From the NCBI RefSeq assembly GCF_003991205.1, contig NZ_RXOZ01000035.1, positions 62,001-126,000 on the forward strand: 64,000 bases of DNA, given 5' to 3'. Shown in pieces: positions 18,657 to 28,218 of the stretch. Positions within the stretch are counted from its first letter, which is position 1, and each line of letters starts with the position of its first letter. Source of the stretch: Georgenia sp. SYP-B2076. Lineage in GTDB: Bacteria; Actinomycetota; Actinomycetes; Actinomycetales; Actinomycetaceae. Under the pieces are notes generated by a model. The model worked only from the letters and a program-made list of their open reading frames with translations, had not been told where the DNA came from and did not search any database. A program made the translations under genes and the position numbers.

Positions 18657-20515
18657 GGGGTCACCTCCTCGGCGCGGGCGGCCGCGCCCGCGGCCCCGGG
18701 TCGGGTCTCGGAACGGTCGGCGCCGGCCCCGTCGGCGGGGCGCGAGCGGAGGGTGACGACGTCGTCGGCGAGGGCCACCAGGGCGGCCCGGTGGGCGATG
18801 ACCAGGACGGTTCGTCCCTGGTCGCGCAGCTGGGCGACGGCGTCGAGGACGTGCCGCTCGGCCGCGGCGTCGAGGTGGGCGGTGGGCTCGTCGAGGACGA
18901 CGAGCGTCTCCTCGCCGAGGAGCGCGCGGGTGAGGGCGAGGCGCTGGCGCTGGCCGACGGACAGGCCCACGCCGCCGTGGCCGAGGACGGTGTCCCACCC
19001 TTCCGGCAGGGAGGCGACGACAGCGTCGAGACCCGTCGCCCGCGCGGCCGCCGCGGCGCGGGCCCCGATCGCCCGGCCGGTGCTGCCCGACGCCGCGGTG
19101 GCGTCCCCGGCGCCGCCAAGGACGTTCTCGCGGACCGTGCCCGGCAGGATGACCGGCCGCTGCGGCACCCAGGCCACCTGACGGCGCCAGGACTCCGGCT
19201 CGACGTCGGCGAGGTCGAGCACGCCCGCCGGGGCGGCGGGGACGGCCCTGCCCGCCCTGCCCGTTCCGTCGGGCCCGTCGGCCCGGCCGGCCGAGGCAGC
19301 CCCGGCAGCCCGGCCGGCCCCGTCGGGGACGAGGCGCACGGTGCCGGCGTCGGGCCGCAGCAGGCCCAGGACCACGGCGGCCGCCGTCGTCTTCCCGGCC
19401 CCCGACGGGCCCACCAGGGCGATGACGCGCCCGGGCCGCAGCCGCGCGCTCAGCCCGGCGGGAGCCCACGTCGCGCGCCCGGGGGCGGCGACGGAGACGC
19501 CGTCGAGCACGATGTCGGTGCGGCGCAGGTCCGGCGCGGGGCTCGTGCCCGCCGCGGGGAGGGGGAGCTCAAGGATCCCGAAGGCCTGCTCCGCGGCGGC
19601 GACCCCGTCCGCGGACGCGTGGAACTGCGAGCCCACGTCGCGGATGGGCTTGTAGATCTCCGGGGCGAGCATGAGGACGGCCAGCCCGGTGGTCAGGTCG
19701 AGGTCGCCGGCGACCAGGCGGGTCCCGATCACGACCGCCACGAGCGCGATCGAGATGGACGCGAGGAACTCCAGCACCGCGCCGGAGAGGAACGCCACGC
19801 GCAGGGTGCTCATGGTGGTGCGGGTGTACGCGCGGCCCAGGTCGCCCACGCGTTTGCCGGGGCCCTGCTCACGGCCGAGGGCCTTGAGCGTGCTCAGACC
19901 CGCGAGCAGGTCGAGCAGCTGGGCGCCGAGCCGCTGCATCACCTCGAGCTTCTCCGCGGCGAACGTCGCCGTGAGCACGCCGATGAGCCACATGAAGACG
20001 GGGATGAGCGGGATGGTGAGCGTGATGATGAGCGCGGAGACGAGGTCGAGGCCGAAGACCACCACGAGCGACGCGGGGGTGACGGTGGCGGCCAGCAGCA
20101 GCTGGGGCAGGTAGCGCACGAAGTACGGCTCGAGGTCGTCGAGGCCGCGGGTGGCCAGCGTGACCACCTGGGCGCCGTGCCCGCTGGCGAGCCAGCGCGG
20201 CCCCTGCTCGACCGCCCGGGCCAAGACCTGCGCGCGCAGCTCGGCAATGACGTCGCCCGCCGCGCGGTGCGCGAAGGACTCCTGGGCCACCAGCACCACG
20301 ACGCGCGCCGCCACCACGGCCGCGAGCCAGCCGACGAGGTGCGCGACCTGGTCCCAGCCGGCGCGCCCCTCGATGACGGGCGAGACGGCGTGGGCGATCA
20401 GGAGCGCCTGGGCCACCACGAGCGCCGCCGTCGCGAAGCCGGTGGCGGCCGTGAAGGCGATGTAGCGGCGGGCGGCGCGGGCGTGGCGGAGCAGGCGGGA
20501 GTCGAGCGGCTTCAC
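18653..20515 (-). CDS. cydD: Thiol reductant ABC exporter subunit CydD
   Basis: Partner of CydC in the heterodimeric thiol exporter. It has 620 residues: six-TM domain (about 15-315) with the conserved PEIYKPIRDVGSQFHASADG before the linker, then an ATPase domain with GPSGAGKTTAAAVVLG, signature LSVGQRQRLALTRALL and LVVLDEPTAHLD. The ATPase domain holds an unusual Gly/Ala/Arg-rich insertion of about 40 residues after Walker A (VPDGAGRAAGAASAGRADG and on). It begins 4 nt after cydB and overlaps cydC. Confidence 0.92.
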   Translation of the reverse strand: MKPLDSRLLRHARAARRYIAFTAATGFATAALVVAQALLIAHAVSPVIEGRAGWDQVAHLVGWLAAVVAARVVVLVAQESFAHRAAGDVIAELRAQVLARAVEQGPRWLASGHGAQVVTLATRGLDDLEPYFVRYLPQLLLAATVTPASLVVVFGLDLVSALIITLTIPLIPVFMWLIGVLTATFAAEKLEVMQRLGAQLLDLLAGLSTLKALGREQGPGKRVGDLGRAYTRTTMSTLRVAFLSGAVLEFLASISIALVAVVIGTRLVAGDLDLTTGLAVLMLAPEIYKPIRDVGSQFHASADGVAAAEQAFGILELPLPAAGTSPAPDLRRTDIVLDGVSVAAPGRATWAPAGLSARLRPGRVIALVGPSGAGKTTAAAVVLGLLRPDAGTVRLVPDGAGRAAGAASAGRADGPDGTGRAGRAVPAAPAGVLDLADVEPESWRRQVAWVPQRPVILPGTVRENVLGGAGDATAASGSTGRAIGARAAAAARATGLDAVVASLPEGWDTVLGHGGVGLSVGQRQRLALTRALLGEETLVVLDEPTAHLDAAAERHVLDAVAQLRDQGRTVLVIAHRAALVALADDVVTLRSRPADGAGADRSETRPGAAGAAARAEEVTP

Positions 20516-20519
20516 CGGG

Positions 20520-21716
20520 TCAGCTGGTCCCGGAGGTGTCCGCCGGCCCGGGGGCGCTCCCGTCCGGCCCGGAGGTCCCCGCCGGCCCGGCGGCGCTGCC
20601 CTGCCCGGGGGTGATGCCGCCCGGCCGGGCTGCGCCGTCGGGCAGGGCGGGCGTGGGGCGGGCCCCGGCGGGCTCGAAGGCGCGGATGCGGGTGGGGTGC
20701 AGGCCCTCGTGCTCGTCGAACTGGTCCGCCGTGAGCCGCTTGCGGAACACCCAGTAGGTCCAGCCCTGGTAGAGCAAAACCACCGGCACGAGGATCAGGG
20801 CGACCACGCTCATCAGCGTGAGGGTGGCCTGCGTGGAGGCGGCGGCGTCGATGCTCAGGGACCATGCCGGGTTGAGCGAGGACGGCATGACGTTCGGGAA
20901 CATGATGCAGAAGACGAGCGCGACGCCGGCGACGATGACCAGGGCGTTGAGCGTGAACGCCCAGCCCTCCCGGTCCGCCCGCGTCGCGACGACGACGCCC
21001 ACCATGGCGGCGGCGGCCACCGCGAACGGGGCCCAGGAGAAGGTGTTGGCGGAGAAGGCCAGCTGCGCCCACAGGCCCCACCCGCCCGCGACGACGAGCG
21101 AGACGACGGACATGCGCCGCGCGAGGCGGCCCGCGCGACGGCGGACGTCGCCGTCGGTCTTCAGCGCCAGGAACACGGCGCCGTGGGTGAGGAACAGGCA
21201 CGCGGTCACGGCGCCGCCGACGAGCGTGAAGGGCGTGATCAGCGAGACGAACCCGCCGGTGAGCTGGTGGTTGCCGTCGACGACCTCGATGTGCATGCCC
21301 TGCACGAGGTTCGCGAACGCCACGCCCCACAGCACCGCGGGCACCCAGGCGCCGAACGTGTGGCCCCAGTCGGCGCGGCTGCGCCAGGCGTCGTCGTTGA
21401 TCTTGCCCCGCCACTCGATGGCGCAGACCCGCACGATCAGGGCCAGCAGGATGATCATCAGCGGCAGGTAGAAGCCGGAGAACATCGTGGCGTACCACTC
21501 GGGGAACGCCGCGAACGTGGCCCCGCCGGCGGTGATGAGCCAGACCTCGTTGCCGTCCCAGACGGGGCCGATCGTGCCGAGGAGGGCCCGGCGCTCCTTC
21601 TCGGCCCGCGCGAACGGCTTGAGCAGCATCCCGACGCCGAAGTCGAAGCCCTCCAGCACGAAGTACCCCGTCCACAGGACGGCGATGATGAGGAACCACA
21701 GCAGCGGCAGGTCCAT
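20520..21716 (-). CDS. cydB: Cytochrome bd ubiquinol/menaquinol oxidase subunit II
   Basis: Membrane subunit of cytochrome bd oxidase, the high-affinity terminal oxidase for low oxygen. N-terminal MDLPLLWFLIIAVLWTGYFVLEGFDFGVG-type sequence (residues 1-29) is characteristic, with TIGPVWDGNEVWLI and about nine TM segments. Roughly 55 C-terminal residues after the last helix form a disordered Gly/Ala/Pro/Ser tail (TSGPDGSAPGPADTSGTS), absent from most CydB proteins. It lies 39 nt after cydA in the same operon. Confidence 0.95.
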   Translation of the reverse strand: MDLPLLWFLIIAVLWTGYFVLEGFDFGVGMLLKPFARAEKERRALLGTIGPVWDGNEVWLITAGGATFAAFPEWYATMFSGFYLPLMIILLALIVRVCAIEWRGKINDDAWRSRADWGHTFGAWVPAVLWGVAFANLVQGMHIEVVDGNHQLTGGFVSLITPFTLVGGAVTACLFLTHGAVFLALKTDGDVRRRAGRLARRMSVVSLVVAGGWGLWAQLAFSANTFSWAPFAVAAAAMVGVVVATRADREGWAFTLNALVIVAGVALVFCIMFPNVMPSSLNPAWSLSIDAAASTQATLTLMSVVALILVPVVLLYQGWTYWVFRKRLTADQFDEHEGLHPTRIRAFEPAGARPTPALPDGAARPGGITPGQGSAAGPAGTSGPDGSAPGPADTSGTS

Positions 21717-21755
21717 CGGTCAGTTCTCCAGGTCGGCGGTGCGGCGGGCGGGCGG

Positions 21756-23246
21756 TCAGTAGCTGAAGGTCAGGGTGGGCTCGGGCCCGCTGACCTCCGA
21801 GTCGTCGACCCTGGTGGGCGGCGGCTCGACGCCCTCGCGCACGTACCGGCGGATGAGCAGGAACCAGGTCACGCCGAGCCCGGCGTACAGCAGCGTGAAC
21901 AGGACCATCGAGGTGATCACCGAGCCGGAGGAGACCACGGTGGACACGCCGTCCTGGGTGAGCAGGTACACCTGGTCCACCGGGTTGGCGGGGTTGGGGG
22001 CCACCACCCAGGGCTGGCGGCCGGTCTCGGTGAAGATCCAGCCGAAGGAGGCCCCGATGAACGGCATGGGCAGGGCGACCAGGCACAGGCGGGAGAACCA
22101 GACGCTGTCGGTGACCCGGCCCTTGCGCAGCAGCCACAGCCCGGCCAGCGCCAGGGCGGCGGAGAAGGCGGCGGGGCCGATCATCAGGCGGAAGCTCCAG
22201 TAGGTCAGCGCGAGGTTCGGCTGGTAGTCCACGTCCGTGCCGAACTGGTCGGCGTAGCGCTGCGTGTACTCCTTCTGCAGGTCGTTCACGCCGGGCAGGT
22301 AGCTCTCCTCGCCGGTGAAGTGGCCGGTGCCGAGATACGAGGTCACGCCGGGGAGCTGGATGAGGTGGCGCACCCCCTCGCACGAGTTGGAGAGGTCACC
22401 GATCGTCAGGATGGAGAAGGCGGCCGACTCCTCGCCCTCGCACAGGGCCTCGGCGGCGGACATCTTCATGGGCTGCTGCTCGTACATGAGCTTGCCCTGG
22501 AAGTCCCCGGTGCCCATGACGGCCAGCCCGGCCGCGACGGTGGCGATGAGGCCGACATAGGCGCCCGGGCGCCAGATGCCCCTGGCCTCCTCGGTCCGCC
22601 CGGCGCGCACGGACCGCACGATCCACCAGCCGCAGATCCCGGCGACGAACGTGCCGGCGACGAGGAAGGACGTCGCGACGGTGTGCGAGTACGCCGCGAG
22701 GAGCGTGTTGTTGGTCATGATCTGGAAGAAGCCGCCGATGCCGTCGAGCTCGGCGCGGCCGGTCTCCGGGTTGTAGACGGCGCCCACGGGGTGCTGCATC
22801 CACGAGTTGGCGGCGAGGATCCAGTAGGCGGAGAGGTTCGTGCCGACCGCGACCAGCCAGATGCAGGTCGTGTGGAGCCACTTGGGCAGCCGGCCCTCGC
22901 CGAAGATCCACAGGCCCAGGAAGGTCGACTCGAGGAAGAAGGCGGCCAGGGCCTCGATCGCGAGCGGCGCACCGAAGATGTCGCCCATGAAGCGGGAGTA
23001 CTCCGACCAGTTCATGCCGAACTGGAACTCCTGGACGATGCCGGTGGCGACACCGAGGGCGAAGTTGATCAGCAGGATCTTGCCGAAGAACTTCCGGAGC
23101 TTGTTCCAGCTCTCCTTGCCGGTGCGCACCCACGCGGTCTGCATGATCGCCACGAGCGGTGCGAGACCGATCGTCAGCGGGACGAGGATGAAGTGGTAGA
23201 CGGTGGTGATCGCGAACTGCCACCGAGCAAGGTCAAGCGTTTCCAC
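21756..23246 (-). CDS. cydA: Cytochrome bd oxidase subunit I
   Basis: Haem-bearing subunit, 496 residues. It contains the b595/d ligand His18 in TTVYHFILVPLTIG, INFALGVATGIVQEFQFG, the second conserved His in SHTVATSF, GRQPW near the C-terminus, and a short Q-loop (no E. coli-type insertion), as usual in actinobacteria. The GTG at 23246 was chosen because AAGG lies eight nt upstream and VETLDLARWQF aligns with family N-termini; upstream in-frame codons look like leader. A GGAC-N6-GTCC palindrome lies 93-106 nt upstream. Confidence 0.95.
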   Translation of the reverse strand: METLDLARWQFAITTVYHFILVPLTIGLAPLVAIMQTAWVRTGKESWNKLRKFFGKILLINFALGVATGIVQEFQFGMNWSEYSRFMGDIFGAPLAIEALAAFFLESTFLGLWIFGEGRLPKWLHTTCIWLVAVGTNLSAYWILAANSWMQHPVGAVYNPETGRAELDGIGGFFQIMTNNTLLAAYSHTVATSFLVAGTFVAGICGWWIVRSVRAGRTEEARGIWRPGAYVGLIATVAAGLAVMGTGDFQGKLMYEQQPMKMSAAEALCEGEESAAFSILTIGDLSNSCEGVRHLIQLPGVTSYLGTGHFTGEESYLPGVNDLQKEYTQRYADQFGTDVDYQPNLALTYWSFRLMIGPAAFSAALALAGLWLLRKGRVTDSVWFSRLCLVALPMPFIGASFGWIFTETGRQPWVVAPNPANPVDQVYLLTQDGVSTVVSSGSVITSMVLFTLLYAGLGVTWFLLIRRYVREGVEPPPTRVDDSEVSGPEPTLTFSY

Positions 23247-23735
23247 CTGTCTGCCCTTCGAATCTATGGGGTGAGCAACCAACGTACGTCGCGGACGTGG
23301 CTTCGCTAAACGTAGGGTCCGCCCGGCCTGCGTGATCTAGGACCTACGTCCCTCGTCCTGACGCCTTGTCATGATCTCGGTGGCGTGTTCCGCCGCGCCG
23401 GCGGCGGGTTGTGCGATACTTCTCCTTGGTCGGAGAGCAGCCCCACACCCCGTTCTCCGGTCCGACGACGTCGTGACCTCACCGGTCCGGGCCCATCTCG
23501 CGCCGCCTCGCCATCCCGGCGAGTGCGCTGCAGCAGAAGCCTCGAGCCCGGAGCGAAACCGAACAGCCCTCGCGGGCAGATCGGGCAGGCCGCCCGCCAG
23601 TCGGCGTCCATGTACGCGGCAACGCGCACCGGACGTAACTCAAGGACTTCCGTCCGCGGCCGAGGGCCGGGGACGACGAACCGCCCACGGGCGCCGATGG
23701 GTGTGGGCGGCGGCCGGGGGCAAGGGGAGTACCCC
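23247..23735. other. 489-bp divergent intergenic region between cydA and rne
   Basis: No gene is supported. It must hold the cydA promoter (minus strand) and the rne promoter and 5' leader (plus strand). The only recognisable site is the DosR-like palindrome at 23339-23352. The rne leader may be up to about 300 nt; long leaders serve autoregulation in E. coli rne, but no such structure was demonstrated here. Confidence 0.6.
23339..23352 (-). promoter_or_regulatory. DosR/DevR-box-like palindrome upstream of cydA
   Basis: AGGACCTACGTCCC has the GGAC and GTCC half-sites of the mycobacterial dormancy box (core GGGACTWWAGTCCC) with correct 14-bp spacing; it differs at three core positions, and the outer flanks of the 20-bp consensus are not kept. 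It lies about 100 nt before the cydA start. A NarL-type regulator of the DevR kind and a DevS-like kinase are nearby, which makes the match meaningful, but binding is inferred. Confidence 0.45.
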
Positions 23736-26700
23736 ATGACCGAGCAGGACAGCACCACCAGCACCGAACAGGCCACCGTGGGCGAGCAGCCCGCGACGCC
23801 CCCGCGCCGGAGCCGAGCACGCCGGGCCACCAGCCCGGTGCTCTCGCCGGGAGCGGCGCCGAGCGACGACGGCACGACGGCGGAGGCACCCGAGGCCCCG
23901 GCCCCCGCTACGACGGCGCCTGCCGGCGAGGGCGCCGCGGCGCCGGGCGCGGACGGGGCGGCTGCGCCGGCCCCGGCCAAGAAGCCCCGCACCCGGCGCG
24001 CACCGGCCAAGAAGGCCGCGGCCGCACCGGAGACGGCCCCGACGTCCCCCGCGGAGGACGAGGCTGGACCGACCCCGCCCGCCCAGGCGCTCCTGAAGAA
24101 GGCCCCCGCCCGCAGGGCGCCGCGGAAGACCGCGGCCAAGTCTGCGGCCGAGGCGTCCGCCGCCGAGGCGCCGGCCGAGGCGCCCGCAGGCGAGACGGCC
24201 GCCGTCGAGGCTGCCGCGGTCGAGACGCCTGCCGCCGAGGCTGCCGCCGTCGAGACGCCTGCCGCCGAGGCTGCCGCGACCGACGCCGCGCCGGCCGCCC
24301 CCAAGCGCACCCGCGCCCGGCGTGCGACGAGCAAGGTCGCACCGGAGAGCGACGCTTCCGGGGCTGGCGCAACGACGACCCCCGCGTCCGAGGCCGGCGC
24401 CTCCACCGAGGCCGGCGCCGGCGCGACCGCGCCCAGGGCGCCCCGGACCAGCGCCAGGGCCGGCGCCAGCGCGCCCACTGCGCCCACCGAGGGCGTCACC
24501 GCGGAGCCGACCGGCGTCGAGCCCTCCTCCAGTGGCGCCGCCGACGAGTTCGCCGGACCCGCATTCTCCGACCTCACCCCTGGGGTCGCCGTCTCCGAGC
24601 CCACCACCGCGGTGGACGAGCAGGAGCCGGCCAGGCGCCCCGCGCGCCGCAGCCGCCGCGCCTCCGCCCCCGCTCGTTCGCCCGAGCAGCGCCTCGATGT
24701 CCTCGCCGAGCTCGGCGTCGGCCGCGCGGCCGAGACCGGCGCGGAGGAGGACGCGGAGCCGGAGGAGACCGCTCCCGAGGACGTGGCAACGGCCGCAACC
24801 CCCGCCGCCGCCGAGGACGAGGAGCCCCGCCTCGCCGCGACCGCCCTGCTGTTCCAGGCGCCCGACCCCACGAGGGCACGGACGCGCCGCCGGCGCGCAC
24901 AGTCCCCGGTCGCCGCGCCGAGCACGGGCGAGGAGGCCCCCGAGGACGCGGACATGGACGTCGTCGTCGAGGACGCGGACGCCGTCGTCGAGGACGAGGC
25001 CCACGAGACCACCGAGGACGAGCAGGCCGGCGGCCGCCGTCGTCGCCGCCGCGGCGGCCGCGGACGCCGTAACCGCGGAGGCCAGTCCGACGCCGGCACC
25101 GACGAGGACGAGGACGCCCACGGCGCCGAGGACGCCGAGGCGAACGAGGAGCAGGCCGAGGAGGAGCCCGCGCCGCAGAGCCACGACGAGGGTGACGAGG
25201 CGGGGTCCAGCTCGCGCCGCCGTCGTCGCCGTCGCCGCAGCAGCGGCGGCAGCGAGACCAGCCGGACGGTCGACATCGAGGCGGGCGGCCGCACCGCCCG
25301 CGACGAGGTCACCGCCCTGAAGGGCTCGACACGCCTGGAGGCCAAGCGTCAGCGCCGCCGCGAGGGCCGCGAGGCCGGGCGTCGCCGCCCGACGCTGAGC
25401 GAGGCCGAGTTCCTCGCCCGGCGCGAGGCCGTGGACCGCAAGATGCTCGTGCGCGAGAAGGACGGCCTCAACCAGATCGCCGTGCTCGAGGACGGCATCC
25501 TCGTCGAGCACTACGTCGCCCGCCACACGCAGAGCTCAATGGTCGGCAACGTCTACCTGGGCCGCGTGCAGAACGTGCTGCCCTCGATGGAGGCCGCGTT
25601 CATCGACCTCGGTAAGGGGCGCAACGCCGTCCTCTACGCCGGCGAGGTCAACTGGGACGCCGCGGGCATGGAGGGTCAGCCGCGCCGCATCGAGCAGGCG
25701 CTCAAGTCCGGCGACGCCGTCCTGGTGCAGGTCACCAAGGACCCGATCGGCCACAAGGGCGCGCGCCTGACCTCGCAGATCACGCTGGCGGGCCGCCACC
25801 TCGTGCTCGTGCCCTCGGGCGCGATGACCGGGATCTCCCGCAAGCTGCCCGAGCCCGAGCGGGCGCGGCTGAAGAAGCTGCTCAAGCAGATCGTCCCGGA
25901 CGGCGCCGGCGTCATCGTGCGCACCGCCGCCGAGGGCGCCTCCGAGGAGCAGCTCCGCGCCGACGTCGAGCGGCTCACCAAGCAGTGGGCGGACATCGAG
26001 GCCAAGGCCAAGGGCGCCAAGGCCGCGCCGCTGCTGCTCAAGGGTGAGCCGGAGCTCGCCGTGCGCGTGGTCCGCGACGTCTTCAACGAGGACTTCGAGT
26101 CCCTCGTCGTCTCCGGCGGCGGCGCGTGGCAGACCATCTCCGGCTACGTCAAGGACCTGTCCCCGGACCTCGCGGACCGGATGCACCACTGGACCTCCGA
26201 GAAGGACGTCTTCGGCGCGCACCGCGTCGACGAGCAGCTCGCCAAGGCCATGGACCGCAAGGTCTGGCTGCCCTCGGGCGGGTCGCTGGTCATCGACCGC
26301 ACCGAGGCCATGACCGTCATCGACGTCAACACCGGCAAGTTCACCGGCTCCGGCGGCACGCTAGAGGAGACGGTCACCCGCAACAACATCGAGGCGGCCG
26401 AGGAGATCGTCCGGCAGCTCAGGCTGCGCGACATCGGCGGCATCATCGTCATCGACTTCATCGACATGGTGCTCGAGTCCAACCGCGACCTGGTCATGCG
26501 CCGACTGCTCGAGTGCCTGGGCCGCGACCGCACCCGCCACCAGGTGGCGGAGGTGACCTCGCTGGGCCTGGTGCAGATGACCCGCAAGCGCGTCGGGCAG
26601 GGCCTCGTCGAGGCCTTCTCCACCCCCTGCGAGCACTGCAACGGGCGTGGGTTCATCGTGCACGACGCCCCCGTCGAGAGGTCCGGTGGCTCCTCCGAGG

Positions 26701-27407
26701 GCACGCACGCGCACCACGGGCACGACGACGACGAGGGCGCGGGCTCGCACCGCCGCGGCCGCCGCGGTGGTTCCGCCCCTTCCGCCGAGGCCTCGGCTGA
26801 GGCGCCAGAGGTTGCCGAGGATCCCGCCGCCGTCGCGGCCCGCGAGGCCGTGAAGGCCACGCTCGCGACGATCGCGGCCGCGGCCGCCAGCGCGCACGAC
26901 GGCATCGCGGACGCGACGTCGGGCGACGGCGGCAAGGCAGGCACTGGGGCCTCGAGGGACCGGGCGCGCGCCACCAGGGGGACGGGAGCCGCGAGTGAGG
27001 CGACCGCTCCCGCGGCGGAGGTTCCGGCACGTGCGACGGAGGTTCCGGCACTTGGGGCTGAGGCTCCGGCACCCGCCGCGGCGCCTGTCGTAGGGACGTC
27101 CGCGCCGGCCGTCACCGGGGTGATCGGTGGAGCCGCGCCCGCGCCGGTGGTCACCGGTGTCATCGGTGGGCCCGCCGCTTCGACCGGCAGCCCGGCTCCC
27201 GTCGCCGCCGGGACACCGTCGGCCTCAGTCTCCGCATCGGCGCCGGTCACGGGCGCTGGTGGGGCAGACGCCGCACAGGTTCCCCAGGACGAGGCGCCCG
27301 CAGCGCCCGCGCCCAAGCGGGCCCGTCGCAGCCGCCGTGCGGTCTCCAGCGGTGTCGTGACGCCGGGGGAGACGAAGATCGTGACCGTGGAGCCGGCCGC
27401 CGAGTAG
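23736..27407 (+). CDS. rne: Ribonuclease E/G (Rne/Rng family)
   Basis: Central endoribonuclease of mRNA decay and rRNA maturation. The 1223-residue protein has a catalytic core at about 560-985: S1 domain (VGNVYLGRVQNVLPSMEAAFIDLGKG split across strands), the DNase-I-like site with VIDVNTGKF and IDFIDM, and the zinc-link CEHCNGRG. Long, disordered Ala/Pro/Glu arms flank it, the N-terminal one with TPAAEAAAVE-type repeats near residues 155-180 and Arg-rich patches ([14 protein letters not shown]) likely to bind RNA. This N- plus C-terminal extension is the actinobacterial layout. In many relatives rplU follows directly; here it is 7 kb away. Confidence 0.95.
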   Translation: MTEQDSTTSTEQATVGEQPATPPRRSRARRATSPVLSPGAAPSDDGTTAEAPEAPAPATTAPAGEGAAAPGADGAAAPAPAKKPRTRRAPAKKAAAAPETAPTSPAEDEAGPTPPAQALLKKAPARRAPRKTAAKSAAEASAAEAPAEAPAGETAAVEAAAVETPAAEAAAVETPAAEAAATDAAPAAPKRTRARRATSKVAPESDASGAGATTTPASEAGASTEAGAGATAPRAPRTSARAGASAPTAPTEGVTAEPTGVEPSSSGAADEFAGPAFSDLTPGVAVSEPTTAVDEQEPARRPARRSRRASAPARSPEQRLDVLAELGVGRAAETGAEEDAEPEETAPEDVATAATPAAAEDEEPRLAATALLFQAPDPTRARTRRRRAQSPVAAPSTGEEAPEDADMDVVVEDADAVVEDEAHETTEDEQAGGRRRRRRGGRGRRNRGGQSDAGTDEDEDAHGAEDAEANEEQAEEEPAPQSHDEGDEAGSSSRRRRRRRRSSGGSETSRTVDIEAGGRTARDEVTALKGSTRLEAKRQRRREGREAGRRRPTLSEAEFLARREAVDRKMLVREKDGLNQIAVLEDGILVEHYVARHTQSSMVGNVYLGRVQNVLPSMEAAFIDLGKGRNAVLYAGEVNWDAAGMEGQPRRIEQALKSGDAVLVQVTKDPIGHKGARLTSQITLAGRHLVLVPSGAMTGISRKLPEPERARLKKLLKQIVPDGAGVIVRTAAEGASEEQLRADVERLTKQWADIEAKAKGAKAAPLLLKGEPELAVRVVRDVFNEDFESLVVSGGGAWQTISGYVKDLSPDLADRMHHWTSEKDVFGAHRVDEQLAKAMDRKVWLPSGGSLVIDRTEAMTVIDVNTGKFTGSGGTLEETVTRNNIEAAEEIVRQLRLRDIGGIIVIDFIDMVLESNRDLVMRRLLECLGRDRTRHQVAEVTSLGLVQMTRKRVGQGLVEAFSTPCEHCNGRGFIVHDAPVERSGGSSEGTHAHHGHDDDEGAGSHRRGRRGGSAPSAEASAEAPEVAEDPAAVAAREAVKATLATIAAAAASAHDGIADATSGDGGKAGTGASRDRARATRGTGAASEATAPAAEVPARATEVPALGAEAPAPAAAPVVGTSAPAVTGVIGGAAPAPVVTGVIGGPAASTGSPAPVAAGTPSASVSASAPVTGAGGADAAQVPQDEAPAAPAPKRARRSRRAVSSGVVTPGETKIVTVEPAAE

Positions 27408-27430
27408 GTCGGCGCACCACCAGAACGATG

Positions 27431-27476
27431 GCGCAGGGCCGGGACCGTGAGGTCCCGACCCTGCGCGGTTGTTTGT
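27431..27476 (+). terminator. Rho-independent-type terminator after rne
   Basis: A 16-bp stem (gcgcagggccgggacc / ggtcccgaccctgcgc, one mismatch) with a gtga loop is followed by ggttgtttgt. It starts 23 nt after the rne stop. Confidence 0.8.
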
Positions 27477-27582
27477 GGGGCCGTCGGGGCCCGTGAGGCG
27501 CCAGGTGACTGGGCGACATCGGGCGGCCGCGCAATTCATGCACAGGGCGTCCATTCCGTAGCCGCCCGCGCGTGCGCACCGC

Positions 27583-27597
27583 TAGCGTCTGGCCATG
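27583..27597 (+). promoter_or_regulatory. Putative leaderless promoter (-10 TAGCGT)
   Basis: TAGCGT at 27583-27588 lies six nt before the ATG of the lipoprotein gene at 27595. No Shine-Dalgarno sequence is visible in the spacer ctggcc. Confidence 0.5.
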
Positions 27598-28218
27598 CCT
27601 CACGGGGACAGATGTCCAGCAGGGAGAGCGGCGGCACGGTTGCTGCTCGCGGCTGCCCTGCTGGCAGGATGCAGCGCCGAGGCGGACGCGGAGCCGACGC
27701 CGTCGCCGTCGCCGAGCCGACCGGCGGCCACCCAGCCCGCGGAGCCGACGGCGTCCGCGACGCCGAAGCCTCCCGCCGTGGAGAAGCCCGTCGCTCCGGC
27801 ATCGATGCGCCGCGACGACGTGGCGGGGGCGGAGGCGGCGGCGCAGTACTTCTTGGAGCTGTATCCGTACGTGCACAGGACGGGTGACTTGACCGAGTGG
27901 AGGGCCATGGCGGATCCAGAATGCATCTTCTGCAAGAGTGTCGCGGACGGCGTTTCGGAATTGTTTGACGCCGGCGGCCACGCTTCGGGAGGTGAGGTGG
28001 TCATCACCGGGGTCGAAGGTCGTAATCCGTTAAGCGGCAATCCATACTTTCGAGTGGACATCGATGCTACAAAGAGTTCTTTAACTCGCGTTACATCATC
28101 CGGTGCGAGCGAGTCAACGGCCGAAGGAGTGAACCATCTAATCGTTGCCGTGGGCCGCGAAGCTGATAATTGGATCATTCGTGAGGTGCAGATCGAGGAT
28201 GAGGACTTCGTTGGGTAG
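27595..28218 (+). CDS. Lipoprotein of the DUF6318 type
   Basis: A 207-residue secreted lipoprotein: signal peptide ending LLAGC with lipidated Cys26, a Pro/Ala/Ser/Thr linker (about 30-65), then a globular domain beginning DDVAGAEAAAQYFLELYPYV and containing TGDLTEWRAMADPECIFC. That wording matches the actinobacterial family I know as DUF6318; function unknown. From about 27930 the sequence is clearly less GC-rich and uses codons such as TTA and AAT that neighbours avoid, suggesting recombination or acquisition of the 3' half. It overlaps the next gene by 20 nt. Confidence 0.75.
   Translation: MPHGDRCPAGRAAARLLLAAALLAGCSAEADAEPTPSPSPSRPAATQPAEPTASATPKPPAVEKPVAPASMRRDDVAGAEAAAQYFLELYPYVHRTGDLTEWRAMADPECIFCKSVADGVSELFDAGGHASGGEVVITGVEGRNPLSGNPYFRVDIDATKSSLTRVTSSGASESTAEGVNHLIVAVGREADNWIIREVQIEDEDFVG

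Noticed and set aside
23311-23320. Second possible DosR half-site (GTAGGGTCC) near cydA
   Set aside because: Only one half matches; spacing to any partner half is wrong.
23369-25526. Minus-strand frames opposite the rne N-terminal arm
   Set aside because: Ser/Ala/Gly-rich shadow of the repetitive rne 5' region.
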